Source of the DNA: RUG12461 sp045661345
GTDB taxonomy: Bacteria > Bacillota > Clostridia > Lachnospirales > Lachnospiraceae
Assembly: GCA_045661345.1 (NCBI GenBank)
Contig: JAZRFM010000027.1
Coordinates: 124,001-188,000 of the forward strand
Direction: 5' to 3'
DNA: 64,000 bases
Shown here: in pieces, positions 35,352 to 44,251 of the stretch
How the letters are laid out: each line of letters starts with the position of its first letter
Numbering within the stretch: position 1 is the stretch's first letter
Notes under the pieces: generated by a model
The model's input: the letters and a program-made list of their open reading frames with translations, nothing else
Database searches by the model: none
What the model was told of the DNA's origin: nothing
Program-made: the position numbers and the translations under genes

Positions 35352-37028
35352 TCAGCGCTTTCTCGCGAGGAAGACCTTTCCGGTGTTTGGATTCGGCGCC
35401 TCGATGAGATACCCCACCGCCTCGCAAAGGATCTCAAAGGACTCCATGCCGCTGGAAAAATGCCAGTACGTCCGCTCCGGAACCACAAGCAGCCCGTTCT
35501 CCCGCACTTTATCCGCCAGTGCATAAAAGGCGTCCGTCATTTCCTCGTAATCCTCATTTTCCCGAAAGACCAGATCCAGCACACCGGTCTGATAGCCTCC
35601 CTGTACTTTCTCCACCGTATCCATATCGACGACGGTGACCCCCTGAAGGGTATCGATCTCATTGGAAAGGAGCAATACCGATCCCACCGGCTTCAGGGCG
35701 CTCAGCACCTTCTGCACATCGTCAAGCTTTTCGGGCTGCTCGGAAGCGCTTTTTCTTTTCTCCGAGAAGAGCATGGGAAAGGCCAGCTCCTCCGCACGCT
35801 CCAGGAAATTCCGGTCACGGTAGAGCTGCGCTTCGTCCTTATTCACAAGGTAAATGACCCCCGCTGCCGTATCCAGATCCACTGTTCTGGCGAGACGATC
35901 ACCCACGGCCTTGCCGAGGCTCGCCTTGCAGAAGCTTTTCTGACGGCGGATCAGAGACAGCGCCGGAGAAGAAATCACCTCCTGTTCCTTCGCGGTGATG
36001 AGATGCTTCTTCAGCCCCTTGGCCAGGGGCCGGAAAGGATCGTTCACATGCTCCAGAAAGGCTTCCGGATGGAGATAGGCATCCAGACACAGATCCGTCT
36101 CATGATGTCCCCAGATCTGATCCAGAAATTCCGCCGCCATGTTGCTGCCCATGGGACGGCAGTTGATCTCGATCAGCACCGGTCCCTCTTTGTCTATCAT
36201 AAATTCACTGTGGACGTTGCCGAATTCCACGCCCAGCGCATCCAGCACGGCGTAAGCGTAATTGATGAGGGCGGTGGATCCCGTCTCCGGCCGGTTTAAG
36301 GTCTCCGTGTAATTGTAGACCATGCCGCCGCCTTCCACTTTTTTCTTGGAATGCTTCCACAGGGCGGAAAGCTTGTGCCTGCCGGCGTAGGATACGGTAT
36401 TCACGATATATTCCGTCCCGACAATGCATTCCTGCAAAAGCATGCCTTCCTCTTCACCGCCCATGTAATTGCCGCTGGCAAAGACCTCCTCATAAGCCTC
36501 TTTCAGCTCTTTTTCGCTGTCGCAGATCCGCACATCCACTGAGCTTGCACCGCGGTACGGCTTTAGTACGCATCCCGTAAATCCCTGGGTACGGTAATAT
36601 TCCAGTGCCTCCTCCAGGTTATGTACGATCTTTCCGCGAATGCCCCTGACCCCGTGATCGATCAGGGTCTGATGCATGAGAAATTTATTGGTCAGCTGCG
36701 GAATCTTCGCATACGGATTCCCGGGAAGCCACAGGTCATCCGCGAGATGCGCGGCAAGCTCGATCCCCAGATCCGCGCCCGGCAGCACAAATTTCGGTCT
36801 CAGCTCCCGTACCAGCCGGAAGGTCTCCTCATAGGTTTCGCACTCCACATAAAAATCCGCCACATCCCTGTAACGATGCTCGATGGGACTGCGCACCTCC
36901 TCCATCACTTCAAAGAGCATATCGCTCCTCTTTGACCAGATTGCCACGGGATGAAATCCCCGCTGCAGAACATCCTCCAGAAAATTGACGCCCGTTGAAA
37001 ACGGATCCACGATCACGATGTTTTCCAT
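35352..37028 (-). CDS. ATP-grasp ligase with unusual C-terminal domain
   Basis: 558 residues. Residues about 1-100 form a Rossmann-like pre-ATP-grasp domain (MENIVIVDPFSTG). Residues about 105-310 are the ATP-grasp core, with GCVLKPYRGASSVDVRIC (nucleotide-binding Lys) and the metal-binding ending FMIDKEGPVLIEINCRPMG. Such enzymes join a carboxylate to an amine or thiol, often forming amino acid conjugates. Residues about 430-558 look like the tail of a methyltransferase-type fold (VLLLSNEIDTLQGVTVVDMD, LVVPERTYWHFSSGM) and have no motif I can name. Substrates are unknown. It sits at the edge of the polysaccharide region. Confidence 0.8.
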   Translation of the reverse strand: MENIVIVDPFSTGVNFLEDVLQRGFHPVAIWSKRSDMLFEVMEEVRSPIEHRYRDVADFYVECETYEETFRLVRELRPKFVLPGADLGIELAAHLADDLWLPGNPYAKIPQLTNKFLMHQTLIDHGVRGIRGKIVHNLEEALEYYRTQGFTGCVLKPYRGASSVDVRICDSEKELKEAYEEVFASGNYMGGEEEGMLLQECIVGTEYIVNTVSYAGRHKLSALWKHSKKKVEGGGMVYNYTETLNRPETGSTALINYAYAVLDALGVEFGNVHSEFMIDKEGPVLIEINCRPMGSNMAAEFLDQIWGHHETDLCLDAYLHPEAFLEHVNDPFRPLAKGLKKHLITAKEQEVISSPALSLIRRQKSFCKASLGKAVGDRLARTVDLDTAAGVIYLVNKDEAQLYRDRNFLERAEELAFPMLFSEKRKSASEQPEKLDDVQKVLSALKPVGSVLLLSNEIDTLQGVTVVDMDTVEKVQGGYQTGVLDLVFRENEDYEEMTDAFYALADKVRENGLLVVPERTYWHFSSGMESFEILCEAVGYLIEAPNPNTGKVFLARKR

Positions 37029-37094
37029 ACTTATTCACGCTCCTGTATTCAGTCAAAAAAACCGTATTGTTTTTTTATTATAACACCAATCCGC

Positions 37095-38192
37095 TCAATG
37101 GAACTTTTTTTTCTCACGGCGGTGGACACAAAAATGAAACAGCTTTTCCAGCGGAAAGGTGATGAGGTTATCAAACACGAGGGTAAAGAGAAGAGAGAGC
37201 AAAAAGACCCCGGCAATGGAGCGGATCGTACCGGAGACCGTTCCGTTGCTTGTGCCCTGGTGCACACTCCACCAGCTGATGATGTAGCCGTGAATGAGAT
37301 AGATCCCGAAGGTATAGCGGGAAAGCCGTTTCATCACTACATTCCACCAGCGGAAACGGGTCAGGGGCTTTTCCAGCAGCATCACGAGGGCAAATGCGCC
37401 GCAGACCGTAAAGATCATATGGGGCGCCAGATCATAGTAATTGGCGATCCTTCCCGTGAAGCCCGGGAACAATACCTTTGCCAGAAAAGCCCCCGCGAAA
37501 AAGACGGCACCGAACACGGCAATCCCCCGGTAATGACGTTTGCTGAACTCCTGCATCAGCATATAGCCGAAGATGGGATAGATGATCCAGAAAGCAAAAT
37601 AATTGGAAATATAGAACCCCTGTCCGAAGGCCGTCAGATAATCGGTGCAGCTCATCATCACGAGAATCACGGCGGCCAGCGCCTTTAAATACCCGTCGCT
37701 CATGGCATTCAGCCCCTTTTTCACAAAAGGCATGACAAGGTAGATGCCGACGATCTCATACAGAAACCAGGTATGGAAATACTGGGGGCCTGCCAGATTC
37801 CAGGAGATCGCAGAGGGCATCAGACCGACAAAAGCCGCTGCACTCTGCGCCGTGGGGAGCTCTAAGATGGGATGTCCCAGATTGATCCAGCAGGAATAGT
37901 AGAAGGCATAGATGATCATGGGAATCCCGATTTTTTCAAAACGGTTCAGGTAGAAGGCGCCGATCTTCAGCTCCCTTTCGGAGGTAAGAATCAGCACGCC
38001 GCTGAGGAGAAAAAACATGGGAAGGGAAATCCTGAAACACTGTTCAAAAAAGAGACCCAGCGTATCCGTCCGATCCCCTGTCACATGCAGCCCGATGATC
38101 CCGATGCAGGAGATCACGCGCAGGAAGTCAAAGATTGAACGGTGTCCCTCCGGGATGCCGATATATTTTTGCCACAATGCCCTTCCGCTCAA
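37095..38192 (-). CDS. Membrane acyltransferase, family 3
   Basis: 365 residues with about ten membrane segments. The family pattern is visible: FDFLRVISCIGIIGLHV (residues 21-37, with the conserved Arg and His), FFLLSGVLI near 60-68 and the conserved Arg/Tyr region at the end (LSRYTFGIYLIHGYI). It would transfer acyl groups, often acetyl, to sugars across or at the membrane. The start codon overlaps the stop of the upstream glycosyltransferase by four bases, so its acceptor is probably the glycan built by that enzyme. Confidence 0.9.
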   Translation of the reverse strand: MSGRALWQKYIGIPEGHRSIFDFLRVISCIGIIGLHVTGDRTDTLGLFFEQCFRISLPMFFLLSGVLILTSERELKIGAFYLNRFEKIGIPMIIYAFYYSCWINLGHPILELPTAQSAAAFVGLMPSAISWNLAGPQYFHTWFLYEIVGIYLVMPFVKKGLNAMSDGYLKALAAVILVMMSCTDYLTAFGQGFYISNYFAFWIIYPIFGYMLMQEFSKRHYRGIAVFGAVFFAGAFLAKVLFPGFTGRIANYYDLAPHMIFTVCGAFALVMLLEKPLTRFRWWNVVMKRLSRYTFGIYLIHGYIISWWSVHQGTSNGTVSGTIRSIAGVFLLSLLFTLVFDNLITFPLEKLFHFCVHRREKKKFH

Positions 38193-40090
38193 CTGTGGTA
38201 TCTCCCCCGGTTGTCCTCGGCCAGCTCCAGCGAATAGTTCGCGTAATGCAGGGTTTGATTCACATTATAGTAAGGATCCCCCCGGTCGATCTCTTCCTGC
38301 CATTTTCTCTGGAAATAGGCAATTTCCTGATTGAAGCGGTCCTGCTTCTCCTTCGTCTCCTCCTCAGATCCTCTAGACTTGGATTCATAATGGAACAGCT
38401 TCGCATAGGGATTAAACAGGATCTTGTAGCCTGCCTGCCGGATCTTCAGGCAAAGATCCACATCATTGAGCGCCACGGCAAGCTCCTCATCAAAGCCGCC
38501 CGCCGCTTCAAAGGCTTTGCGCCGCAGCATGAGACAGGCCGCCGTACAGCCGCTCATTTCCCGCGCCGTCACGGAATAGGGGAAGTATTTTTCGTCACGG
38601 TCTGTCAGGCTCCAGAGCGCGTTTGCGGCAAAACCGCCGATTTTGTAGACCACGCCCCCGTGCTGAATCGTCCCGTCCTCATAATAAAGCATGGCTCCGC
38701 TGGCACCGAAGCCCGGCAGCAAAGCGCCGGATACAAGCTCTTCTATCGTCTCCCCCGTCCGGATCCGGGTATCGTTATTCAGAAGCAGCAGGAGCTCTCC
38801 TTTCGCATACTGCGCGCCGAGGTTATTGATGGCGGAAAACTGGAATCCCCCCCGGTAGGTCACGATGGAAATCCGGTGGGTCTGACCCTTTGCATCCTTG
38901 ATCTTCCCCTCCACAGGCTGACCTGCGTCATAGGGAACCCCGGTGCACGCTTCATAGAACGCAAAGGTTTCCGGTTCCGTACTGTTATTCTCGATGATGA
39001 TCAACTCATAGGCCGGATAGTCGTTGGTTTCCAGAAACGAATCGATACATCTTTTCAGATCATCGATATGATCCTTACTGGGGATCAACACGGATACCAG
39101 CGGCTTCGGCTCCCTGACCCGGTATTTCACGTGGAAAAACCCCGGGACGTCCGACATCTCAACGGTGCCCTCCTGCCCCGTCCGGATCAGATGTTTTTTG
39201 ATACAGACAGCCTGTTCGGCAGACAGCAGCCGGTAAAAGCCCGGGAAATGCCTGCCGGTCACGCGGGTCACCAGGGGCTTTGGAATATGACGGATACTGC
39301 GGGGATGCACACACCCGATATCATCCGGCGTCTGTATTTTTCCTTCTCCTGCCTGCAGATATTCCGTCAGAAAAAGCAGCGCCTCATACCACCCGTTTCC
39401 GAGAAGCTCCAGATCCTCCGGCAGTTCCTCCTCTTCCATGATGCGGGTGCAGAGGTCTTTTTTCACCGCAAACACCGGACCGATGTATTGGAAGGAGGTG
39501 AGAAGCTCCGGCGCGATATCCGGCTTGAAATACGGACGCATCCTGATCTTCCCGTCCGGGGTGCCATAGTCCTCATCCGTATAGATCACTTCCGCCTCGG
39601 GATACTCATTAAAAGCCCTGACATATTCGTAAAAAAGCTCCGGGGAAAGGATCGTATCCGCCTGTGCAAAGACGATCACCTCTCCCTTGCATTTCCGCAG
39701 CTCCGCCTCCAGGGAGTTTCCGTCTCCCTTTTTCAGCTCCCGGATCGCACCGATTGCCGGATAGGACTGTTTTTTGAGGGTGCGCAAAAGATCCTTCGCA
39801 TTCCCTTCCAGGGTCATGGTGACGGTATCGCATCCCGCCAGAAGCCCCTTTGTCTCATCGATCACGACATCGATGGTGGGATAAAAAGGAAAGGTCTCCT
39901 TTTTCTGCGCTTCCAGCTCCGCCGGGCCCGCCATCCGTTTCCGCAGCCAGTTCTTATATTCGCTCTCCTCCGGCACCTTGATTCCCAGCTTTTTCAGGGC
40001 ACGGTTTTTGGTATACTCCCAGCCGTACTCCCTGAAATAGTATTTCGCTTTTTGAAACAGATTCATATTCACGGTGTCAAAATCGTTCAT
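38189..40090 (-). CDS. Large GT2 glycosyltransferase with two GT-A-like regions
   Basis: 633 residues. The N-terminal half (about 70-330) looks like a degenerate GT-A fold (VIVFAQADTILSPELFYEYV and IYTDEDY), while the C-terminal half (about 335-575) has a normal one: PLVSVLIPSKDHIDDLKRCI, GELLLLLNNDTRI (metal-binding region) and LNDVDLCLKIRQAGYKILF. The ending NQTLHYANYSLEL is shared in style with the next two large GT2 proteins. It probably elongates a surface glycan from a nucleotide sugar in the cytoplasm. Substrate is unknown. Confidence 0.88.
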   Translation of the reverse strand: MNDFDTVNMNLFQKAKYYFREYGWEYTKNRALKKLGIKVPEESEYKNWLRKRMAGPAELEAQKKETFPFYPTIDVVIDETKGLLAGCDTVTMTLEGNAKDLLRTLKKQSYPAIGAIRELKKGDGNSLEAELRKCKGEVIVFAQADTILSPELFYEYVRAFNEYPEAEVIYTDEDYGTPDGKIRMRPYFKPDIAPELLTSFQYIGPVFAVKKDLCTRIMEEEELPEDLELLGNGWYEALLFLTEYLQAGEGKIQTPDDIGCVHPRSIRHIPKPLVTRVTGRHFPGFYRLLSAEQAVCIKKHLIRTGQEGTVEMSDVPGFFHVKYRVREPKPLVSVLIPSKDHIDDLKRCIDSFLETNDYPAYELIIIENNSTEPETFAFYEACTGVPYDAGQPVEGKIKDAKGQTHRISIVTYRGGFQFSAINNLGAQYAKGELLLLLNNDTRIRTGETIEELVSGALLPGFGASGAMLYYEDGTIQHGGVVYKIGGFAANALWSLTDRDEKYFPYSVTAREMSGCTAACLMLRRKAFEAAGGFDEELAVALNDVDLCLKIRQAGYKILFNPYAKLFHYESKSRGSEEETKEKQDRFNQEIAYFQRKWQEEIDRGDPYYNVNQTLHYANYSLELAEDNRGRYHS

Positions 40091-40108
40091 CCAACTCTCT
40101 CCCGTTTT

Positions 40109-42154
40109 TTACATCTCAAAGGTAAAGCTGCCGTCGTGGTTTAAGTGGGGGTTGTAGTAAGGATCGCCCTCCGATAGCATCTCCCCCCAGTTTTTCTTCA
40201 GGAAGGTCCGATCCTGTGTGAGATGCAGCTCATGCATGTTCTCCGGAATCCATCCCTGCAGGGGTTCTTTTGTAATCGTCTGGATCACGTAAGGATTCAG
40301 CACCACCTGCATCCCCTTCGCACGGAATCTTAAGGACAGATCGATCCCGAGATAATAAGGATCCGTCAGCGCCTCGCAAAGACCGCCGGCCATCTCCCAT
40401 TTTTCTTTTGCGACCATGGCGCCGAACAGGGAAAGGGCGCTGACATTGTGCGCATAATACATCCGCCCCATGTAGCCCGGCGCACTGTAGTTATTCTTAT
40501 GCTCGATGGGAAGGGCGATACCGTCCTCGCCGAGACCGATGATATAGCCGGCTTCTTCCACCATCCCGTACACGTCCGTGAGGCGGGAGCCGGTCAGACC
40601 GATCTGCTGCTGCATCTCATACTGCACGAGACGCGAAAGCCACAGCTCGTCCATGATTTCGGTGGCAGCATCCAGAAAGGTCACATAGGGCGCAGCCGTT
40701 TCCTTTACAATCCGGTTCAGAAACTGCGGGAGGTTTTCCTCCTCTTCCTTTCGTTTTACCGTGATCCCGTTTCGTGCAAGAAGGGAAAGAAACCCCTCCG
40801 CTTCCTCCTCCGTACTGCCGCAGTCTGCGATGGTGACGGAAAAGTTCCGGTACTTCGTCCGCCTGTCCAGAGAAGACAAAAGCCGCCCCAGCTCCTTTGC
40901 GGCGTTGTAATGGGTAACCACCAGCATGATCTGCGGCTCCTCCGGCAGGACATACTCCAGCCGGTAATGGGTCGCGCAGATGCAGGAGGAATGGATCTCG
41001 GCCTCCCGTCCAAGCCGTGCTTCGTTGTCATGTACGGCTCTGCGCCCGGCGTCGATGGCATAGGGCTTGGCGCTGATATCCGCGGAAACCGACTGGGGAT
41101 GCACGCGCCAGAAATACAGGATCTCCGGCACATGGGACACCTTTGCGGCAGCTGTCGTCAGACGCAGGATCATATCGTGATCCTGACTCCCGTCATAGGC
41201 ATCATTGTAAACACCGTTTTGATCCAGAAGAGATTTCTTAAAGACTATGAGATGGGTGATGTAATTGACCCCGTTCAGATTCTGGGGGGAATAGGCCGGC
41301 TTGAAATGCAGCGTCACAATCTTTTTGATGGAATCCCGCTGGAAGGTCATCTCATCCGTATAGACAAACTCCGCATTGTTTTTTTCTATCTCCGTTGCAC
41401 AGCGGAAAAGCGCTGCGGGATGCAGCATATCGTCGTGATCCATCAGCGCCACGTAATTGCCGGTGGCAAAGGCAAGGCAGGCATTCGTATTTCCCGAGAT
41501 CCCTTCGTTTTTTTCCAGGCGTCTGTAAATAATCCGCTTGTCCCTGGCCGCATACTCCCAAGCGATCCGCTCCACATCCGGATGTGCCTCATCGCTTCCG
41601 TCTCCCATGCAAAGCTCCCAGTTCTGAAAGGTCTGCGCCTGTACAGACTCGATCATATCCCGCAGAAAACGTTCGGGGGTATTGTAAAGCGGTACGATCA
41701 CGGAGATTTTGATGTCCTTTGAAAAAACCGTCTGCTCCTGCTCTTTCCGCTCCTCGGCATACAACGCGATGCCCTTCAGAAACCGGCGGTTCCTGCGCAT
41801 AATGACGCTTTTGCGGTTTTTCCATTTCACGGCGATCTTGTTTTTTAATTTCACGAAGGCCGTCTTTTTGTCCATGCGCAGGAACAGAATCCCCCGCACC
41901 TTGATGTTGGCATACAACCGGTAGATGGGGTTGATGAGCTTCCAGTATGGCTTTGTCTTCAGCCGTTTCACGCGGTCACTCTGTCCCGCGTACAAAGGAT
42001 TGTAGGAGTCCTTATCGGCGATGCCGGAAAAATCCCTGATCTCCCAGTCGCTGGCAAAGAGCCGCACATCCGCGACCATCTTCAACTCGTCCTCCGCCAT
42101 GAGATGACGGGCGTCAATCCATTCTGTTATATCCTGATTTAAGAAACTATCCAT
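40109..42154 (-). CDS. Large GT2 glycosyltransferase with tandem GT-A regions
   Basis: 681 residues. The first clear GT-A domain begins near 155 (ISVIVPLYNTPERFLRDMI), with the acceptor-side motifs VALMDHDDMLHPAALF and DGSQDHDMILRL; a second, weaker GT-A-like domain lies about 425-660 (EPQIMLVVTHYNAAKELG). The N-terminal 150 residues are not recognised. It is 18 bases before the 633-residue GT2 gene and likely acts on the same polymer, perhaps as a bifunctional enzyme that adds alternating units; that is inference. Confidence 0.88.
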   Translation of the reverse strand: MDSFLNQDITEWIDARHLMAEDELKMVADVRLFASDWEIRDFSGIADKDSYNPLYAGQSDRVKRLKTKPYWKLINPIYRLYANIKVRGILFLRMDKKTAFVKLKNKIAVKWKNRKSVIMRRNRRFLKGIALYAEERKEQEQTVFSKDIKISVIVPLYNTPERFLRDMIESVQAQTFQNWELCMGDGSDEAHPDVERIAWEYAARDKRIIYRRLEKNEGISGNTNACLAFATGNYVALMDHDDMLHPAALFRCATEIEKNNAEFVYTDEMTFQRDSIKKIVTLHFKPAYSPQNLNGVNYITHLIVFKKSLLDQNGVYNDAYDGSQDHDMILRLTTAAAKVSHVPEILYFWRVHPQSVSADISAKPYAIDAGRRAVHDNEARLGREAEIHSSCICATHYRLEYVLPEEPQIMLVVTHYNAAKELGRLLSSLDRRTKYRNFSVTIADCGSTEEEAEGFLSLLARNGITVKRKEEEENLPQFLNRIVKETAAPYVTFLDAATEIMDELWLSRLVQYEMQQQIGLTGSRLTDVYGMVEEAGYIIGLGEDGIALPIEHKNNYSAPGYMGRMYYAHNVSALSLFGAMVAKEKWEMAGGLCEALTDPYYLGIDLSLRFRAKGMQVVLNPYVIQTITKEPLQGWIPENMHELHLTQDRTFLKKNWGEMLSEGDPYYNPHLNHDGSFTFEM

Positions 42155-42220
42155 TTTCTCATTCCATGTTGATGGGTTCCCGGGGAGACAAGCAGAGGCG
42201 CCCTGTCTCTACAGGCTCCC

Positions 42221-43075
42221 TTACGGCAGCTGATCGAGCACCTTTTCCGCGATATAAGCCATCCCCTTATCGTTCGGATGCTCCGCGGCGCCGGTTCCGA
42301 GCACGAGATGATCCGTGTCGTCACTGCCTTCCACGGTTTCCCAGTTCCCCTCGCGATACTCGTCATCCTGAATCTCAAAGAGGCTGATAAAGGGACAGGA
42401 TGCCTTCTCGCAGGCATGCATTATGGCACTGTCCAGTATGACATTGTCCCAGAAGCATCCGATCAAAACGATCTTGGCCTTGGGCGCCATCTCCTTTAGC
42501 TGCCGGATCAGATCCCCGTAATCCGCCTCCGCTCTCAGCCGGTAAGCTTCGTCCGCTTCGTCCTCCTCCCGGTCATAGTTGTCACCGAGCATGATCGTGA
42601 TGTAGTCCAGATCCTCCGTCACATAGCCCTTCAGATACTTTAACATATCATCGCGGTTATAGGGCGGCTCCTCCCAGATCCGGAAGTTTAAGACCTGCTC
42701 GCTGGCATCGGGATATTTTTCCTCAATCCCTTTGCAGACCAGATGGTAATAGTCGTGGTCCGCATCGGAAGCGGCCATTCCCCATTCGCCCCACCAGAGA
42801 TCGTCGATCACGGGGTGCTGTGTGATGGAGTTGCCGATGGCAAGATAGTCAAAGGACGTGTCATTGTCCCCGTTCTGCTCCGCCAGCAGGGCAGCCTTTG
42901 CTTCCTCCGCCTCCGTCCTGAGAGCCGCATTTTCTTCCGCCAGCAGCTGGTTTGTCCTGGCTTCATGCTTTACGATCCCGACGCTGATGAGAACCGCGGC
43001 GAGCAGCGCTCCCAGAATACATAGCGGCAGGATCAGATTCAACAGTGACTTTTTGGGTTTCCCTTTTGATTCCAT
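42221..43075 (-). CDS. Membrane-anchored SGNH-hydrolase-like protein 1
   Basis: 284 residues: membrane anchor (about 11-34), a short coiled coil (about 40-67), then an external SGNH-like domain. The nucleophile block is AIGNSIT (Ser 83; GNS replaces GDS) and block III is LGDN (Asn 166). In block V the His is present (His 266 in HPND), but the partner Asp three residues before it is Ala 263. Proteins of this fold de-acylate or acylate sugars. It is paralogous to 51394-52404. The missing Asp makes the activity uncertain. It is divergent from the acyltransferase at 43127. Confidence 0.82.
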   Translation of the reverse strand: MESKGKPKKSLLNLILPLCILGALLAAVLISVGIVKHEARTNQLLAEENAALRTEAEEAKAALLAEQNGDNDTSFDYLAIGNSITQHPVIDDLWWGEWGMAASDADHDYYHLVCKGIEEKYPDASEQVLNFRIWEEPPYNRDDMLKYLKGYVTEDLDYITIMLGDNYDREEDEADEAYRLRAEADYGDLIRQLKEMAPKAKIVLIGCFWDNVILDSAIMHACEKASCPFISLFEIQDDEYREGNWETVEGSDDTDHLVLGTGAAEHPNDKGMAYIAEKVLDQLP

Positions 43076-43090
43076 ATGCGGATATGCTCC

Positions 43091-43119
43091 TTGATTTTTT
43101 GATTAAAATTTTCTATGAT
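43091..43119 (+). promoter_or_regulatory. Promoter that may give a leaderless transcript
   Basis: TTGATT (43091-43096) and TATGAT (43114-43119), spacer 17 bases. The predicted start of transcription falls at or next to the A of ATG 43127. No ribosome binding site is visible before either possible start. Confidence 0.5.
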
Positions 43120-43126
43120 GAATCCT

Positions 43127-44251
43127 ATGAAAAAAGAACGTATCTTAGGATTTGACTTTATCCGCGCAGTTTCCGCGCTGCTCATCATTTTCTATCATGT
43201 GATCCGCCAGTTTGAGATCATTCCCGGGTGGGATCATTTTCCGATATCGTCCCTCGGTCCGAACGGTGACTGGGGACATTTTTCCGTGGTAGCGCTTTTC
43301 TTCATGCTCTCCGCGGCCGCGCTTCTGAAAAACTATCCGAGGCTGGAGAAGAAAGATCTGAAGAGCTTTTACTGGAAGCGGTGGAAAAGCATCTTCCCCG
43401 CTTTTTACCTGGTCTGGATCGTATGCTTCGTCTCCACGGCCATCAAGAACGGTGTCATCACCTGGGGCGGTCAGCCCTATCTGATCCTTTTGTCCGTCAT
43501 CGGTGAGGACGGTTACGCCCAGTATCTGGGGCTTGAGCATGATTACTATCTGATCGGCGAATGGTTCCTCGGGGTCATCATTCTCCTGTATCTTTTGTAT
43601 CCATTGCTGCTGTTCCTCTACAGAAAGGTCTTCTGGATCGCCACCGTGGCGATCTTTGCCGCTTTCCTTCTCATGTACCGGGAAACCTTTTTGACCTATG
43701 TCTTTTCGTTCTGGTGCGGGTTTTGCTATCTCCGGTTCCGTGAGAGCCTGCAGAAACGAAAATGGATCGGACTCCTGTCTCTGGGGATCGCGCTGTTTTT
43801 CTTCCTGTTTCCGTTCCCTGTATACTTTGCGGTGCAGTCCACCACCCTCTCCGGGGTATTTTTCTTTCTCTTCCTGGACTGGATCGCGCCCTTTGTGCTG
43901 AAGCTAAAACCCCTGCGCGCCTTTTTCCTCTATACCTCCGGGCTCTCCTATGAGCTCTTCCTCGTGCATCACCGGATCATCTTTTCGATCTCCGGTTATC
44001 TCACCGCAACCATCGGGACGAACTTCACGGTTCCGCAGCAGTGGTGTTTTCTGGCGGGGGTATTTCTGATTTCGTTTTTCCTGGCGCAGGCGGTGTCTCT
44101 GCTGATAAAGCATTACACTTCCTTTTTTTCCCGCGTGTTTTTTTCTCGCGGATCAGGTAAAGGGGACGCCCCTTCGTCTCCAGATACGTCTTCGCCAGAT
44201 ACTGCCCCAGAATCCCGATGCAAAGAAGCTGCACCCCGGAAACCATCATGA
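43127..44251 (+). CDS. Membrane acyltransferase, family 3
   Basis: 374 residues with about ten membrane segments. It opens with ILGFDFIRAVSALLIIFYHV, the family's Arg/His signature, and has ALFFMLSAAALL and YLIGEWFLGVIIL later. I start at ATG 43127 because it fits a leaderless start; ATG 43115 is in frame and also lacks a ribosome binding site. The last ~50 residues are polar and Ser/Pro-rich and lie antisense to the end of the convergent GT2 gene (227-base overlap), so they look like read-through into a neighbour and not a domain. Likely role: glycan O-acylation. Confidence 0.85.
   Translation: MKKERILGFDFIRAVSALLIIFYHVIRQFEIIPGWDHFPISSLGPNGDWGHFSVVALFFMLSAAALLKNYPRLEKKDLKSFYWKRWKSIFPAFYLVWIVCFVSTAIKNGVITWGGQPYLILLSVIGEDGYAQYLGLEHDYYLIGEWFLGVIILLYLLYPLLLFLYRKVFWIATVAIFAAFLLMYRETFLTYVFSFWCGFCYLRFRESLQKRKWIGLLSLGIALFFFLFPFPVYFAVQSTTLSGVFFFLFLDWIAPFVLKLKPLRAFFLYTSGLSYELFLVHHRIIFSISGYLTATIGTNFTVPQQWCFLAGVFLISFFLAQAVSLLIKHYTSFFSRVFFSRGSGKGDAPSSPDTSSPDTAPESRCKEAAPRKPS

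Noticed and set aside
38135..40144. Very long plus-strand open frame (about 670 codons) antisense to the 633-residue GT2 gene
   Set aside because: It is a mirror of a real GT2 gene with clear motifs; composition is His/Arg/Gln-rich and no domain is seen. The same holds for long antisense frames at 22641-24098 and 20804-21838.
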